Positions 33,620 through 42,301 of a stretch of 64,000 nucleotides of DNA are shown here, in pieces. The notes under the pieces were generated by a model, which did not search any database, had not been told where the DNA came from, and saw nothing but the letters and a program-made list of their open reading frames with translations. Source of the stretch: JAMDEO01 sp963775295 (GTDB lineage Bacteria; Actinomycetota; Thermoleophilia; RBG-16-64-13); assembly GCA_963775295.1 (NCBI GenBank), contig CAVZIK010000006.1, positions 1,426,001 through 1,490,000 on the forward strand. Reading direction: 5' to 3'. The position numbers and the translations under genes are program-made. Position 1 is the first letter of the stretch, and every line of letters starts with the position of its first letter.

Positions 33620-35746
33620 TCAGAAGAAGTCTTTGAGCCGGCGCCGGATATCCTCCGTGGTCAAATCTCCCCCGCCCGCCTCGGCACTGGGCTCCTGGCC
33701 GGGTTCGGATGCGTCGGCGTGCACGAAGGCCTGATGTTCGTCGAACAAAGAGCGCACTGTATCCGGCAGGAAACGTGTGAGCTGGGCGTACCCGTGCACG
33801 TCGCTGAAAGTCCGCGGATAGGTGTAGTAGCGAAGCGGATAACACACGTGGAGCCAATCCTTGGCCCGGGTGAGGGCCACGTAGAACAACCGACGCTCTT
33901 CCTCGATCTCTTCGAGCTTGCCTGTGGCCATGTCGGAGGGAATGTTGCCGTCGGCCGCATGGATTATGAATACCGCGTCCCACTCAAGGCCCTTCGCCGA
34001 GTGGATCGTACTCAAGATGAGGAAGTCTTCGTCCAGGACTGGGGGTCCGGCAAGGTCTTGCGTGTAGGCGGGCGGATCGAGCGCGATCTCAGCTAGGAAC
34101 CGCGAACGATCGGGGAAGCGAGCCGCAAGTCCTTCGAGCTGCTGCAGATCCATGAGACGCGCCCGCGCGTTGTCATAAAGGCGCTCCAGAAGCGGCGTAT
34201 AGAAGATTCTGATGCGATTGATCTGGGACGCTAGATCGCCAGGCTCCCTACCTCCGATCGCGGCCATAAGTGTCTGCAGGCCGGTCCAGGACTCACTCGC
34301 GGCCGAGGAAGGAGAGGGTAGCCCCAGCCAGTCTGTGAAGCCGGGAGCCGCGGGCGTCCCGGGCCCGGCGGTTCCGGTTGCCAGGCGGTCCATGAGGTTG
34401 CGGGCCTTCTTGGGCCCTACGCCCGGCAAGAGCATGAGCACACGGGTCCCGGCCATAAGATCGAGCGGATTTTCAGCAAGGCGAAGGAAGGCCATGAGGT
34501 CCTTGACGTGAGCGGTCTCGACGAACCGCAGCCCACCGTACTTGTGGAAGGGGATGTTGCGTCGGGTGAGTTCCAACTCCAGGGCCAGGCTGTGGTGCGA
34601 GGCCCTAAAAAGCACGGCCTGTCGGTGCAACGGAATGCCTGTCTCCCGGTGCTCCAGAATCTGTTGGACGACGTATTCGGTCTGCTCGTCTTCGTCCTCG
34701 CAGGAGACCAGTTGCGGCCGGCCGCCCCCTTGGCGACGGGTCCAGAGGTCCTTGGAGTGGCGCTCTGTCGCCTGGGCGATGACCCGGTTGGTGGCATCGA
34801 GTAACGGCTGGCTGCTGCGGTAGTTCTGTTCCAGAGTGACCATCTCTGTGTCCGGAAAGTGCTTGGAAAAATCGAGTATGTTGCGGACAGTGGCGGCTCT
34901 GAAAGAGTAGATGGCCTGAGCGTCGTCTCCGACAACAGTGAGATTCCTTCCTCTTGGACATAGTCTCTCGAGGATCTCAGCCTGCAGCCGGTTGGTGTCC
35001 TGATATTCGTCCACCAGCACGCAATCGAAGCGACGACGGATGGACCTGGAAGCTCTGGGGTCGCCCAGCAGGCCATGCCAGAAGAGCAACAGATCGTCGT
35101 AGTCGAGGACGCTCTGCTCACCCTTTCGGTCAACGTAGGCGGCAAACAGCCGGCGCAGATCTTCGACTTCTTCTTTGCACCAAGGGAAGTGGCCCTCCAC
35201 TGCCTCCTCGGCTGATTCGCGGGCATTCACGCAGCGGCTATAGATGTCCATGCATGTGCCTTTGAGAGGAAATCGACGGTCGTTCTTGGAGAAGCCGAGT
35301 TCGGTGCGAAGAACGCCCATGAGGTCTTCTGCATCGCCGCGGTCAAGAATGGTGAACGACGGCTCCAGTCCGATGGAACGCCCGTGCAGCCGCAGAAGTC
35401 GCGTGGCGGTAGCGTGAAAGGTGCCGCCCCAAACTCTTCCCCCAACATTGGCCTGCGTCTGCGGATCCGCAGACTCCAATCTGCGCAGGATGCCATCGAC
35501 CCGGCGCATCATCTCGGTGGCTGCCCGTCTGGTGAACGTAAGGAGGAGCACTCGGCTGGGGCTCGTTCCCGTGGCGATCTTGTAGGCGACACGGTGGGCG
35601 AGGGTAGCCGTCTTGCCGGTTCCGGCCCCTGCGACGACGAGCAAAGGCGCGTCACCGTGCATAGCCGCGGCGCGCTGTTGCTCATTCAGATCTTCGAGGA
35701 TCTTCTGAAGTGCAGTTTCACTAGTGTCGGCTTCGTCCGAGAACAG
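33620..35746 (-). CDS. UvrD/PcrA-type ATP-dependent DNA helicase, apparent CTG start
   Basis: A superfamily 1 helicase of ~708 residues. The Q motif KILEDLNEQQRAA precedes Walker A VVAGAGTGKT; the rest has LLLTFTRRAATEMMRR, DYDDLLLFWHGLL, VLVDEYQDTNRLQAEIL, VVGDDAQAIYSFRAA, YRSSQPLLDATN, TIHSAKGLEWDAVFI and VALTRAKDWLHVCYP. It unwinds DNA in repair or replication. The first ATG (35662) lies after the Q motif. Upstream to the stop TAG (35752-35750) no ATG, GTG or TTG is in frame, but CTG 35746 follows GGGAGG by six bases. I therefore place the start at CTG 35746. The gene begins just at the stop of the MFS gene. Confidence 0.9.
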   Translation of the reverse strand: MFSDEADTSETALQKILEDLNEQQRAAAMHGDAPLLVVAGAGTGKTATLAHRVAYKIATGTSPSRVLLLTFTRRAATEMMRRVDGILRRLESADPQTQANVGGRVWGGTFHATATRLLRLHGRSIGLEPSFTILDRGDAEDLMGVLRTELGFSKNDRRFPLKGTCMDIYSRCVNARESAEEAVEGHFPWCKEEVEDLRRLFAAYVDRKGEQSVLDYDDLLLFWHGLLGDPRASRSIRRRFDCVLVDEYQDTNRLQAEILERLCPRGRNLTVVGDDAQAIYSFRAATVRNILDFSKHFPDTEMVTLEQNYRSSQPLLDATNRVIAQATERHSKDLWTRRQGGGRPQLVSCEDEDEQTEYVVQQILEHRETGIPLHRQAVLFRASHHSLALELELTRRNIPFHKYGGLRFVETAHVKDLMAFLRLAENPLDLMAGTRVLMLLPGVGPKKARNLMDRLATGTAGPGTPAAPGFTDWLGLPSPSSAASESWTGLQTLMAAIGGREPGDLASQINRIRIFYTPLLERLYDNARARLMDLQQLEGLAARFPDRSRFLAEIALDPPAYTQDLAGPPVLDEDFLILSTIHSAKGLEWDAVFIIHAADGNIPSDMATGKLEEIEEERRLFYVALTRAKDWLHVCYPLRYYTYPRTFSDVHGYAQLTRFLPDTVRSLFDEHQAFVHADASEPGQEPSAEAGGGDLTTEDIRRRLKDFF

Positions 35747-35749
35747 CTG

Positions 35750-37015
35750 CTACCTCCCATCCAACTGAGTCTCCACGGCACAGGATACAGTGCCCGTCGG
35801 ACGGTGACCGATGGGCATGAGCAGTGCTCCCACGGCTCCGAGGAGGGCTACGCCCGCAGCCACGAGATAGCTGACGGTGAAGGTGGGGAACGAGTCGGCC
35901 AAACGCCCTCCGATGAAGGGTCCCAGTGCCTGTCCGAAGCCGCCGAACATGGTGATGAAACCGTAAGCCATTGGCGCCAGATTTCTCCCGACCACGTCTC
36001 CGCAGGTTGCGGCCGTAATGGCGGGCATCGCCCAGGCTGTGAGGCCAAAGACGAGCGCCGACATCAGGACTCCCAATTGACCCGTCCACAGCGCGAACAT
36101 TGCGAAACTGATCGCTTGCGCCGAGAGCACGAGGGCCATGGCGAGCTTGCGGCCGATGCGGTCCGATATCCAGCCCCACAGGATGCCACACCCCAGGCTG
36201 ACTACGCCAACCATTAAGAAGATGTTGCCGGCCTCCGCCGCCGAGTAGTGCAAATCGGTGATTAGTCTTTTGGCGAAGAATGTCATGTAGATCATGTAGG
36301 CAAAACCAAAGGTGAAGAAGAGCGCATTGAGGCGCCAGATAGCGGGATTCCGGTAGACCGCACGCCACCCGGGTCTGCGGGTCTCGGTCGTCGATGCGGG
36401 GCGGACATCGCGGGCGGGCGTGTCGTGCGGGCGATCCCGGATTACGAAGTACCCCGTAACAGCGACGAGCAGGGTCACCGACGCCAGGACGTACCACGCG
36501 ATCCGCCAGCCCGATTCACCGTAGGCAGCGACGAGCCGCGGGGTCAACGGGCCGGACACGACTAGGCCCAGCGGCGGCCCGAGCGCGATGACGCCAGTCG
36601 CCATGCCCCGCCGGCGCTGGGAGAACCAGTGTGAAGGGATGGTGTGGGCGGGCACGCTCGCGGCGGCGGCGCCCATGCCGTTGCACACGCGACCCGCCGC
36701 CGCCATGGCAAAGCTGCCAGCCGTGCCCGTAATGAGCACGCCGCCGGCGCAGACGAGCAGTCCCGCGAGGATCACTCTGCGGAGTCCGATTCTGGAGGCC
36801 AGGGCGCCTGCGAGAGCGGTAAGGCAGGTGTAGCCGGCAAGGTTTGCAGCTGCCAGCGCGCCAGACTGGGTATTGGAGAGTCGCAGTGCCGCCTGCATGG
36901 AGGGAAGAATCGCCGGGTAGCTGAACTGTGATAGGCCTAGAGCACCGAAAACCACCAGCGTGCCCATTCCGAGCATTACCCAACTGTGGCGCTGGGAAGT
37001 ATCAGCTTGAGCCAT
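35750..37015 (-). CDS. MFS transporter, downstream copy of tandem pair
   Basis: A 421-residue major facilitator with about 12 hydrophobic segments. It opens SWVMLGMGTLVVFGALGLSQ and has the loop 2-3 pattern GALASRIGLRRVILAG and, mid-protein, WGWISDRIGRKLAMAL. It is close by eye to the next gene upstream on the transcript (37002-38249), so the pair is a tandem duplication. Its start overlaps the end of that gene by 14 bases. Family features recall CynX/NIMT or oxalate/formate-antiporter-like carriers; the substrate is unknown. Confidence 0.9.
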   Translation of the reverse strand: MAQADTSQRHSWVMLGMGTLVVFGALGLSQFSYPAILPSMQAALRLSNTQSGALAAANLAGYTCLTALAGALASRIGLRRVILAGLLVCAGGVLITGTAGSFAMAAAGRVCNGMGAAAASVPAHTIPSHWFSQRRRGMATGVIALGPPLGLVVSGPLTPRLVAAYGESGWRIAWYVLASVTLLVAVTGYFVIRDRPHDTPARDVRPASTTETRRPGWRAVYRNPAIWRLNALFFTFGFAYMIYMTFFAKRLITDLHYSAAEAGNIFLMVGVVSLGCGILWGWISDRIGRKLAMALVLSAQAISFAMFALWTGQLGVLMSALVFGLTAWAMPAITAATCGDVVGRNLAPMAYGFITMFGGFGQALGPFIGGRLADSFPTFTVSYLVAAGVALLGAVGALLMPIGHRPTGTVSCAVETQLDGR

Positions 37016-38249
37016 ATTTGGCTTTCTTCACGATATGCCTCCCGGGATGGGCTCGGACGTGGAGTGCAAGAGCAAGCCCCGCGCCTATCGAAGCTGCGCC
37101 GGCCGCCAACAGATAGCTGGGAGCGAACGTGGGAAGGGAATCGGCCATTCTCCCGGCAACGTAGGGTCCAATGGCCTGTCCCAATCCGTGGAACACGGTA
37201 AGAAAACCGAAGGCCATGGGAGCTAGGAGCGGGCCCACGATGTCGCCACATGCCGCCGCCATCGTGGCGGGAATGGCCCAGGCGGTAAGCCCGAACAATA
37301 TCGCGGAGAGGGTTAGGCCCGAACTGCTGGTCCACAGCGCGAACATAGCGTAGGAAATGGCTTGTATGGCCAAAACCATGGCCATAGCCCGTCGGCGACC
37401 CACCGCATCTGAGATGTATCCCCACAGGATCCCGCAGACGAGACTGCTCAGACCGACCAGCATGAACAGGTTTCCCGCCGACACCGAGGTGTAATGCAGG
37501 TCGGTCACAAGGCGTTTGGTGAAGAAGGTCATGTAGATCATGTACGAGAAGCCAAAAAGAAAATACACGGCGTTGAGTTGCCAGATGGGCGCATGAAGGT
37601 AGACCCGTCGCCAACCGGACGGACGTTCCTCGGAGGGAGAGCACTGATGGATCTCGTGCTCGGGACGGTCGCGGAGTACGAGAAATCCCGCGATGGCGAT
37701 GACGATGGTCACGGCCGCAAGCGTGTACCAGGTGATGCGCCAGCCTGAGTCGCCGTAGGCTTTGACCAGTCGAGGAACGAGAGGCCCCGAGACGACGAGT
37801 CCAAGCGCGGGACCCAATGTGATGACTCCCGTGACGAGGCCGCGGCGGCGTTGTGGAAACCAGTGGGAGGGCATTGTGTGAGCCGGGACGGCGGCTGCCG
37901 CGCTTCCTATCCCGGTGAGGATCCGACCACCGGCCGCCAGCGTGAAACCGTTCGACATGCCGGTGATCACCATGCCAACGCTCGCCGCTGCCAGGCCCGC
38001 CAAGATGACCCGGCGCAGACCCAAGCGAGAGGCGAGGGCTCCTCCCAGTGCGGCCATGCAGAGGTACCCGGCCAGGTTGGCTGTGACGAGAGCGCCTGCC
38101 TGGGTATTGCTGAACCCGAGAGCCTTCTGCATGGAAGGGAGGATCGCCGGATAGCTGAATTGGGAAAGGCCCAAGGCGGCAAATACGACGAAGACCCCCA
38201 TGCCGAGCATGACCCAGCTGTATCGGCTGCCGCTCACTTCCGAACTCAT
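37002..38249 (-). CDS. MFS transporter, upstream copy of tandem pair
   Basis: A 415-residue 12-helix transporter that shares with its downstream partner the opening SWVMLGMGVFVVFAALGLSQ, the motif FSYPAILPSMQKALGFSNTQ, the loop GALASRLGLRRVILAG and WGYISDAVGRRRAMAM. Its ATG overlaps the stop of the two-component remnant (ATGA at 38249-38246), so translation of the remnant may drive this gene. Two different but related carriers may work as a hetero-oligomer or serve two related substrates. Confidence 0.9.
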   Translation of the reverse strand: MSSEVSGSRYSWVMLGMGVFVVFAALGLSQFSYPAILPSMQKALGFSNTQAGALVTANLAGYLCMAALGGALASRLGLRRVILAGLAAASVGMVITGMSNGFTLAAGGRILTGIGSAAAAVPAHTMPSHWFPQRRRGLVTGVITLGPALGLVVSGPLVPRLVKAYGDSGWRITWYTLAAVTIVIAIAGFLVLRDRPEHEIHQCSPSEERPSGWRRVYLHAPIWQLNAVYFLFGFSYMIYMTFFTKRLVTDLHYTSVSAGNLFMLVGLSSLVCGILWGYISDAVGRRRAMAMVLAIQAISYAMFALWTSSSGLTLSAILFGLTAWAIPATMAAACGDIVGPLLAPMAFGFLTVFHGLGQAIGPYVAGRMADSLPTFAPSYLLAAGAASIGAGLALALHVRAHPGRHIVKKAKYGSS

Positions 38250-38563
38250 AGGTTTTGCCGTCCGACCGCAAATATCGCCCAGTCATGATGGATGCATATC
38301 CGGCTGGGGTACTCGGGTAGGTCCAAAGAGAACTTTACCCCAGCCCGTTGCACCCTCGAGGTGATTGCATCGGCCATCGCGCTGAGAAGCGCACGGACGC
38401 GGGCGATGAGTTCGCGCAGCCTTCCGGCGCGGGCGTAGGCGACTCCCCCCCCGCGGGTCGAATCCCAATGGACGGCATAGCCTTCCCTACCAAGGCCCTC
38501 GCTGAGGCTTTCTGCGGTAGCCGGGTCGTCTTCGATCAAGACAATCTCTGCTTCGTTGGACAT
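38246..38563 (-). pseudogene. Remnant of a two-component system (response regulator joined to kinase fragment)
   Basis: The 105-codon frame begins like an OmpR-type receiver: MSNEAEIVLIEDDPATAESL with the acidic pair, GLGREGYAVHWDST. It then jumps from about residue 41 to GRLRELIARVRALL, which in intact regulators follows the receiver. Next comes RVQRAGVKFSLDLPEYPS followed by HHDWAIFAVGRQNL, like the start of a histidine-kinase ATPase domain (the D...QVL.NLL region). The phosphorylated aspartate, the output domain and most of the kinase are missing. The ORF is still open and coupled by ATGA to the MFS gene. Confidence 0.65.
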
Positions 38564-38971
38564 GGCTGCGAGCGTACCACCTCGATAAGAGCGCCAGTAG
38601 GGTTGTCGACCGGCCGGGGTCCCTGGGGCCCCGGCCCGAGAAGTGAGGAGTGGAGGTCGTGGGCCGTCACGTCAGGTCTTACATCATGGTCATATCCCAG
38701 CCTGTTGGCTTGTAGTGTCAGCCTGCCTTAGGTGCTCACTTGCTGCTGGCGGAGGTGGAATCGGTCGCGCCGGCACCAATCCGTTTCTCTTTGAGGAACT
38801 CCTTCCTGAATCGATCTCCTTTGGTTGGCGTCCGTTTGGTCGGGATTACCTGATGAAGTCAGCAGGCGTGGGCCAAGATATGCGGGTATTAGCATGAGAG
38901 TGAGGTTTCGCAACGAGGGCCAAGTGCCAGCCGAGGGTTTAGGTGGGCGTTATCGGTGGGACAGAGCATCC
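38564..38971. other. Divergent intergenic region before ku
   Basis: This 408-base region separates the remnant (minus) and ku (plus). It holds a GC-rich hairpin at 38612-38636 (8-bp stem GGCCGGGG/CCCCGGCC, 9-base loop) without a T tract. No gene was recognised; the in-frame extension of ku upstream to 38825 has no coding character. Confidence 0.4.
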
Positions 38972-39826
38972 ATGAAGATGATCTGGAAGGGCGCGATCTC
39001 GTTTGGCCTCATCACCATTCCCGTGCGGCTGTACCCCGCGACTGAGGAGAAGACGGTAGCCTTCCACCAACTGCACGATCGGGATGGAGGCAGGATCCTC
39101 TACACCAGGACATGTACGCTGTGTGGGGAGGAAGTGCCCTTCGAGCACATCCTTCGTGGTTACGAGTACGAAAAGGACCGGTACGTGTCCTTGAGCGACG
39201 ACGACCTCATGGGGGTACGGGCCCGCTCCTCTCGAACGATCGACCTCGTGGAGTTTGTTGATCTGGCCGCGGTCGATCCGCTCTATTTTCAGAAGCCGTA
39301 CTACATGGAGCCGGAAGAGATCGGGCTGAAGCCCTACCAACTCTTACGAGAAGCCATGGAGGGCGCGGGCAAGGTCGCTGTGGGCAAGCTGGCGCTTCAC
39401 GCAAAGGAGCATCTGGTCGTGCTGCGACCCTATTCCCGGATGCTGGTGCTGGAGACCATGAACTGGCCGGACGAGATCCGGGCCGCCGAGTTTCCCGTCC
39501 TGGATGGCGATCCCAACATCAGGCCGCAGGAATTGGAGATGGCCAAGAGCCTGGTGGAGAGCCTTTCCGCGGAATGGCGACCGGAAGAGTTCCGGGACGA
39601 GTACCGAGACGCGCTCCTGGCCCTCATTGACGAAAAGGTCGCCGGGCTGCCGCCCGCCCCGCCCGCCCAGGAATTCGAGGCGGCACCAGGCGGTCCGGGC
39701 GAGGTCGTTGATTTCGTGGCCGCTCTGCAGGCGAGCATCGAGGCTGCGAAAAAACGGGCGGCAGGGGTTGCCGCTCAGTCGTCGAACAAGCCGGCCGCCG
39801 CCAAAGGCGCGGCGCCGAGTCAGTAG
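38972..39826 (+). CDS. ku: Ku protein, bacterial non-homologous end joining
   Basis: Start at 38972 gives the canonical opening MKMIWKGAISFGLITIPVRL; the open frame extends upstream but without family similarity. The ~284-residue protein has TCTLCGEEVPFEHILRGYEY, MEPEEIGLKPYQLLREAM, GKVAVGKLALHAKEHLVVLR and ELEMAKSLVESLSAEWRPEEF, all Ku core elements, plus an Ala/Lys-rich C-terminal tail often seen in Actinobacteria. The homodimer ring binds DNA ends and recruits ligase. The partner ligase is likely the one at 40368-41516. Confidence 0.95.
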   Translation: MKMIWKGAISFGLITIPVRLYPATEEKTVAFHQLHDRDGGRILYTRTCTLCGEEVPFEHILRGYEYEKDRYVSLSDDDLMGVRARSSRTIDLVEFVDLAAVDPLYFQKPYYMEPEEIGLKPYQLLREAMEGAGKVAVGKLALHAKEHLVVLRPYSRMLVLETMNWPDEIRAAEFPVLDGDPNIRPQELEMAKSLVESLSAEWRPEEFRDEYRDALLALIDEKVAGLPPAPPAQEFEAAPGGPGEVVDFVAALQASIEAAKKRAAGVAAQSSNKPAAAKGAAPSQ

Positions 39827-39836
39827 GCGCGCGGCC

Positions 39837-40289
39837 TCACGAGTGCTCCGCCCGAAGCGTGGCGGCAGCATTCGCCACGAGGCTCCTCACGGTCTCCATC
39901 TTCTCGTCGTTCTCGTAGCGCGTCCGCGGCCAGAAGAACCCCTTGAGCCCGTCGCCGCGATTTCGCGGCACCACGTGCACGTGGAGGTGGGGGATACTCT
40001 GGCTGATACGGTTGTTCATGGCTACGAACGTTCCCTGCGCCGCCATCGCCGTCTCGACGGCCCTCGTGAGGAGCTGGACTTCGCCAAAGAATGGGCCCAC
40101 CAGTTCTGTGGGCAGATCCGGCAGTGTGGGCACGTGGCGGCGCGGCAGCACGAGGCAATGACCGAGGAAGAGAGGGCGGTGATCGAGAAAGGCGAAAGCT
40201 GTCTCGCTCTCAAAGACGACGGGAGTCGGCATTTCGCCTCGAATCATCCTGCAAAAGAGGCAGTCATCCGCCACGGCGAATGCCTCCAT
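39837..40289 (-). CDS. HIT-family nucleotide hydrolase/transferase
   Basis: A 150-residue protein with an N-terminal zinc-type CLFCRMIRG (C10, C13) and the histidine triad HLHVHVVPR (101-109). The central segment FLDHRPLFLGHCLVLPRRHV is characteristic of the family. HIT proteins hydrolyse dinucleoside polyphosphates or AMP conjugates in the cytosol; AMP-lysine hydrolysis could tidy up abortive ligase products, which is of interest given its place between ku and a DNA ligase gene. The gene is convergent with ku. Confidence 0.92.
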   Translation of the reverse strand: MEAFAVADDCLFCRMIRGEMPTPVVFESETAFAFLDHRPLFLGHCLVLPRRHVPTLPDLPTELVGPFFGEVQLLTRAVETAMAAQGTFVAMNNRISQSIPHLHVHVVPRNRGDGLKGFFWPRTRYENDEKMETVRSLVANAAATLRAEHS

Positions 40290-40367
40290 CGCGCTTGTGA
40301 CGACACGCCGCAGGATGGCCCCTAGTGTATGGAGAGGCCCATCTCGGGCTTGAGCTGAGGCTCGGTT

Positions 40368-41516
40368 TCACGCGCTCGTCCCGGGCGTCATCCACTTCGA
40401 CTCGCCGACGCCGGCTACTTCTAGAACCTCTTCAAGACCGGGACCACCCGGCCGCTCCAATTGATCCATAGTGCAGTCCCGCGGGTTCTTGTCCGGCCGC
40501 CAGCGTTCGAAACGGGTGGCGTGTCGGAACCGGTCTCCTGTGAGTTGATCGTAGCTAATCTCGATGACCAACTCTGGCCCCACGGCCACGTAGTCCAGGT
40601 CCTTGTCGCCCGACCAGCGGCTCTGCCCCCCGGGGCGACGGGCATGCTCGCCGAAGCCGGTCGCAGCAGGCGGCTCCGAACCCAATCTCTCCTCCTGTCC
40701 GTCGCTGGAGTGCATGGTCTCAAGAGCTCTGAGCAAGGCAACCGACTCTGCGTCGTCGAAGGAGGAGCAATGCCCAATGAAGTGGAGTTCGCCCTCTTGG
40801 TTGTACAGTCCGAGAAGCAGCGATCCCACACCTTTGCCATCCTTGCGGAGCCTGTAACCGCCGACGACGCAGTCCACAGTCCGACGGTGCTTGACTTTGA
40901 TCATCTCTCTGCGCCCTTCGGCGTACGGTCGGTCGAGCGCCTTGGCAACGACCCCGTCGAAGCCGGCAGCCTCGAAGTCACGGAACCATGCCTCTGCCGT
41001 CTCGATGTGCGTAGTATTGGGAGACAGCAGCCAGGGAGAAGGAGCGGTGTCGCGCTCCAACTCGGCAACTAGTTGGACGAGGCGGTCGCGTCGCTCGCTG
41101 AGCGGGCGCCCGCGCAGGTCATCGCCCCTCAGTGCGAGCAAGTCAAAAAGGGCGATTTGGGCCGGAGTTTCGCCCGCCAGCAGCCGTACCCGGCTTTCTG
41201 CTGGATGGATGCGATTCTGCAACGCGTCGAAGTTCAACTTTCCGCCGATGACGACAACTATTTCGCCATCGGCGACCGTGCCCGATGGCAGCCGACGCAG
41301 CGCAGGTTCCAATTCCGGGAAGTAACGGAGGAGCGGCTTCGCGTTGCGGCTGTCGAGCCGGGGGCCGCGACTGGCTTTCCCGTGTCCTGCGCTCCACACC
41401 ACCACGCGGAACCCGTCCCACTTGGGTTCGTAGGACCATCCGGGAGGCTGAGGCAGTTCGTCGGCCACCTCGGCCTCCATCGGGATGATCGGCGGTTCAA
41501 AGGGCCAGTCGGTCAA
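40368..41516 (-). CDS. ligC: ATP-dependent DNA ligase (LigC-type)
   Basis: A 382-residue ligase. Motif I YEPKWDGFRV holds the AMP-accepting lysine (K32). Others are VADGEIVVV (motif III), AGFDGVVAKALDRPY (motif IV) and REMIKVKHRRTVDCVVGGYR (motif V), followed by an OB-fold (DLDYVAVGPELVIEISYDQL). It lacks the polymerase and nuclease domains of LigD. The start is TTG 41516 with AAGGA upstream. With Ku nearby it is the probable end-joining ligase. Actinobacterial LigC is the closest match by architecture; the symbol is a best guess. Confidence 0.9.
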   Translation of the reverse strand: MTDWPFEPPIIPMEAEVADELPQPPGWSYEPKWDGFRVVVWSAGHGKASRGPRLDSRNAKPLLRYFPELEPALRRLPSGTVADGEIVVVIGGKLNFDALQNRIHPAESRVRLLAGETPAQIALFDLLALRGDDLRGRPLSERRDRLVQLVAELERDTAPSPWLLSPNTTHIETAEAWFRDFEAAGFDGVVAKALDRPYAEGRREMIKVKHRRTVDCVVGGYRLRKDGKGVGSLLLGLYNQEGELHFIGHCSSFDDAESVALLRALETMHSSDGQEERLGSEPPAATGFGEHARRPGGQSRWSGDKDLDYVAVGPELVIEISYDQLTGDRFRHATRFERWRPDKNPRDCTMDQLERPGGPGLEEVLEVAGVGESKWMTPGTSA

Positions 41517-41632
41517 AGCGATCCTTGTCCTTCATGACGGCGGCGGTTTCTTCCCACTGTCATACGGTTTGGGTCCAAGCATCCATGGAGATATTCTCTC
41601 CACTATTATGGACCAGTTTGGCGGGAGGTAGG

Positions 41633-42301
41633 ATGGCGGGCGAGGAGAACCCGGACGGGGCCGTGGGCAAGACGCCGGACGATTCGGCTAGGCCGATCGG
41701 GCGGAGGACGTTCATCGGGCTGGTGATAGCAGGATTGGCCGCATTGTTCCTTGGGAAAGAGCTGTTCCCGAGTCTGCCGGGCAGCACGTCCAACGGCACG
41801 TTCCGCACCAACAGCGTCGTTCCCGCCCCCGATTTCGATGCCGCCTCGTGGCGATTGACCGTGGACGGCATGTTCCGCAAGCCCGCGACCCTCACGTATC
41901 AGGATTTCCTGGCGCTCCCTCAGGTGGAGCGCACCCGCGATTTCTACTGCGTTGAAGGTTGGGGGGTGAAGAACGTCCGTTGGGGAGGGGTGACGGTGAG
42001 CACGCTGCTCGAGCAGATGGATATCGACCCCGCAGCCACACACCTCGTCTTCCATTCCGGAGACAGCGTGTACGACGATTCGCTTACCATCGAGGAGGCT
42101 CGGCGGGACGACACGTTACTCGCCAATCAATTGAACGGGGTATTGCTCCCACCCGACCGGGGCCAACCTCTGCGGCTGGTGCTTCCCGGCAACTATGGGT
42201 ACAAATATGTGAAGTGGGTCGTCCGTGTGGAAGCCATCGCAAAAGACTTCTCGGGTTACTGGGAAGACCGGGGTTATCCCTCCAACGGGACGATCGGATG
42301 A
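41633..42301 (+). CDS. Sulfite-oxidase-fold molybdopterin oxidoreductase (MsrP/YedY-like)
   Basis: ATG 41633 follows GGGAGG. The ~222-residue product has a twin-arginine signal (PIGRRTFIGLVIAGLAALFLG, RR at 24-25). A domain follows with FRTNSVVPAPDFDAASWRL, DFYCVEGWGVKNVRWGG (the Cys is the expected molybdenum ligand), VFHSGDSVYDDSLTIEEA and GNYGYKYVKWVVRVE. It matches the oxidoreductase molybdopterin-binding family. It should be exported folded by Tat and take electrons from the cytochrome b encoded by the overlapping next gene. Methionine-sulfoxide or another S/N-oxide may be the substrate. Confidence 0.9.
   Translation: MAGEENPDGAVGKTPDDSARPIGRRTFIGLVIAGLAALFLGKELFPSLPGSTSNGTFRTNSVVPAPDFDAASWRLTVDGMFRKPATLTYQDFLALPQVERTRDFYCVEGWGVKNVRWGGVTVSTLLEQMDIDPAATHLVFHSGDSVYDDSLTIEEARRDDTLLANQLNGVLLPPDRGQPLRLVLPGNYGYKYVKWVVRVEAIAKDFSGYWEDRGYPSNGTIG

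Noticed and set aside
38612..38636. GC-rich hairpin before ku as a terminator
   Set aside because: No T tract on either strand, and it lies between divergent genes where a terminator is not expected.
41959..42297. Upstream extension of the cytochrome b frame
   Set aside because: It overlaps the molybdoenzyme gene in another frame and lacks family similarity; ATG 42298 with ATGA overlap is better.
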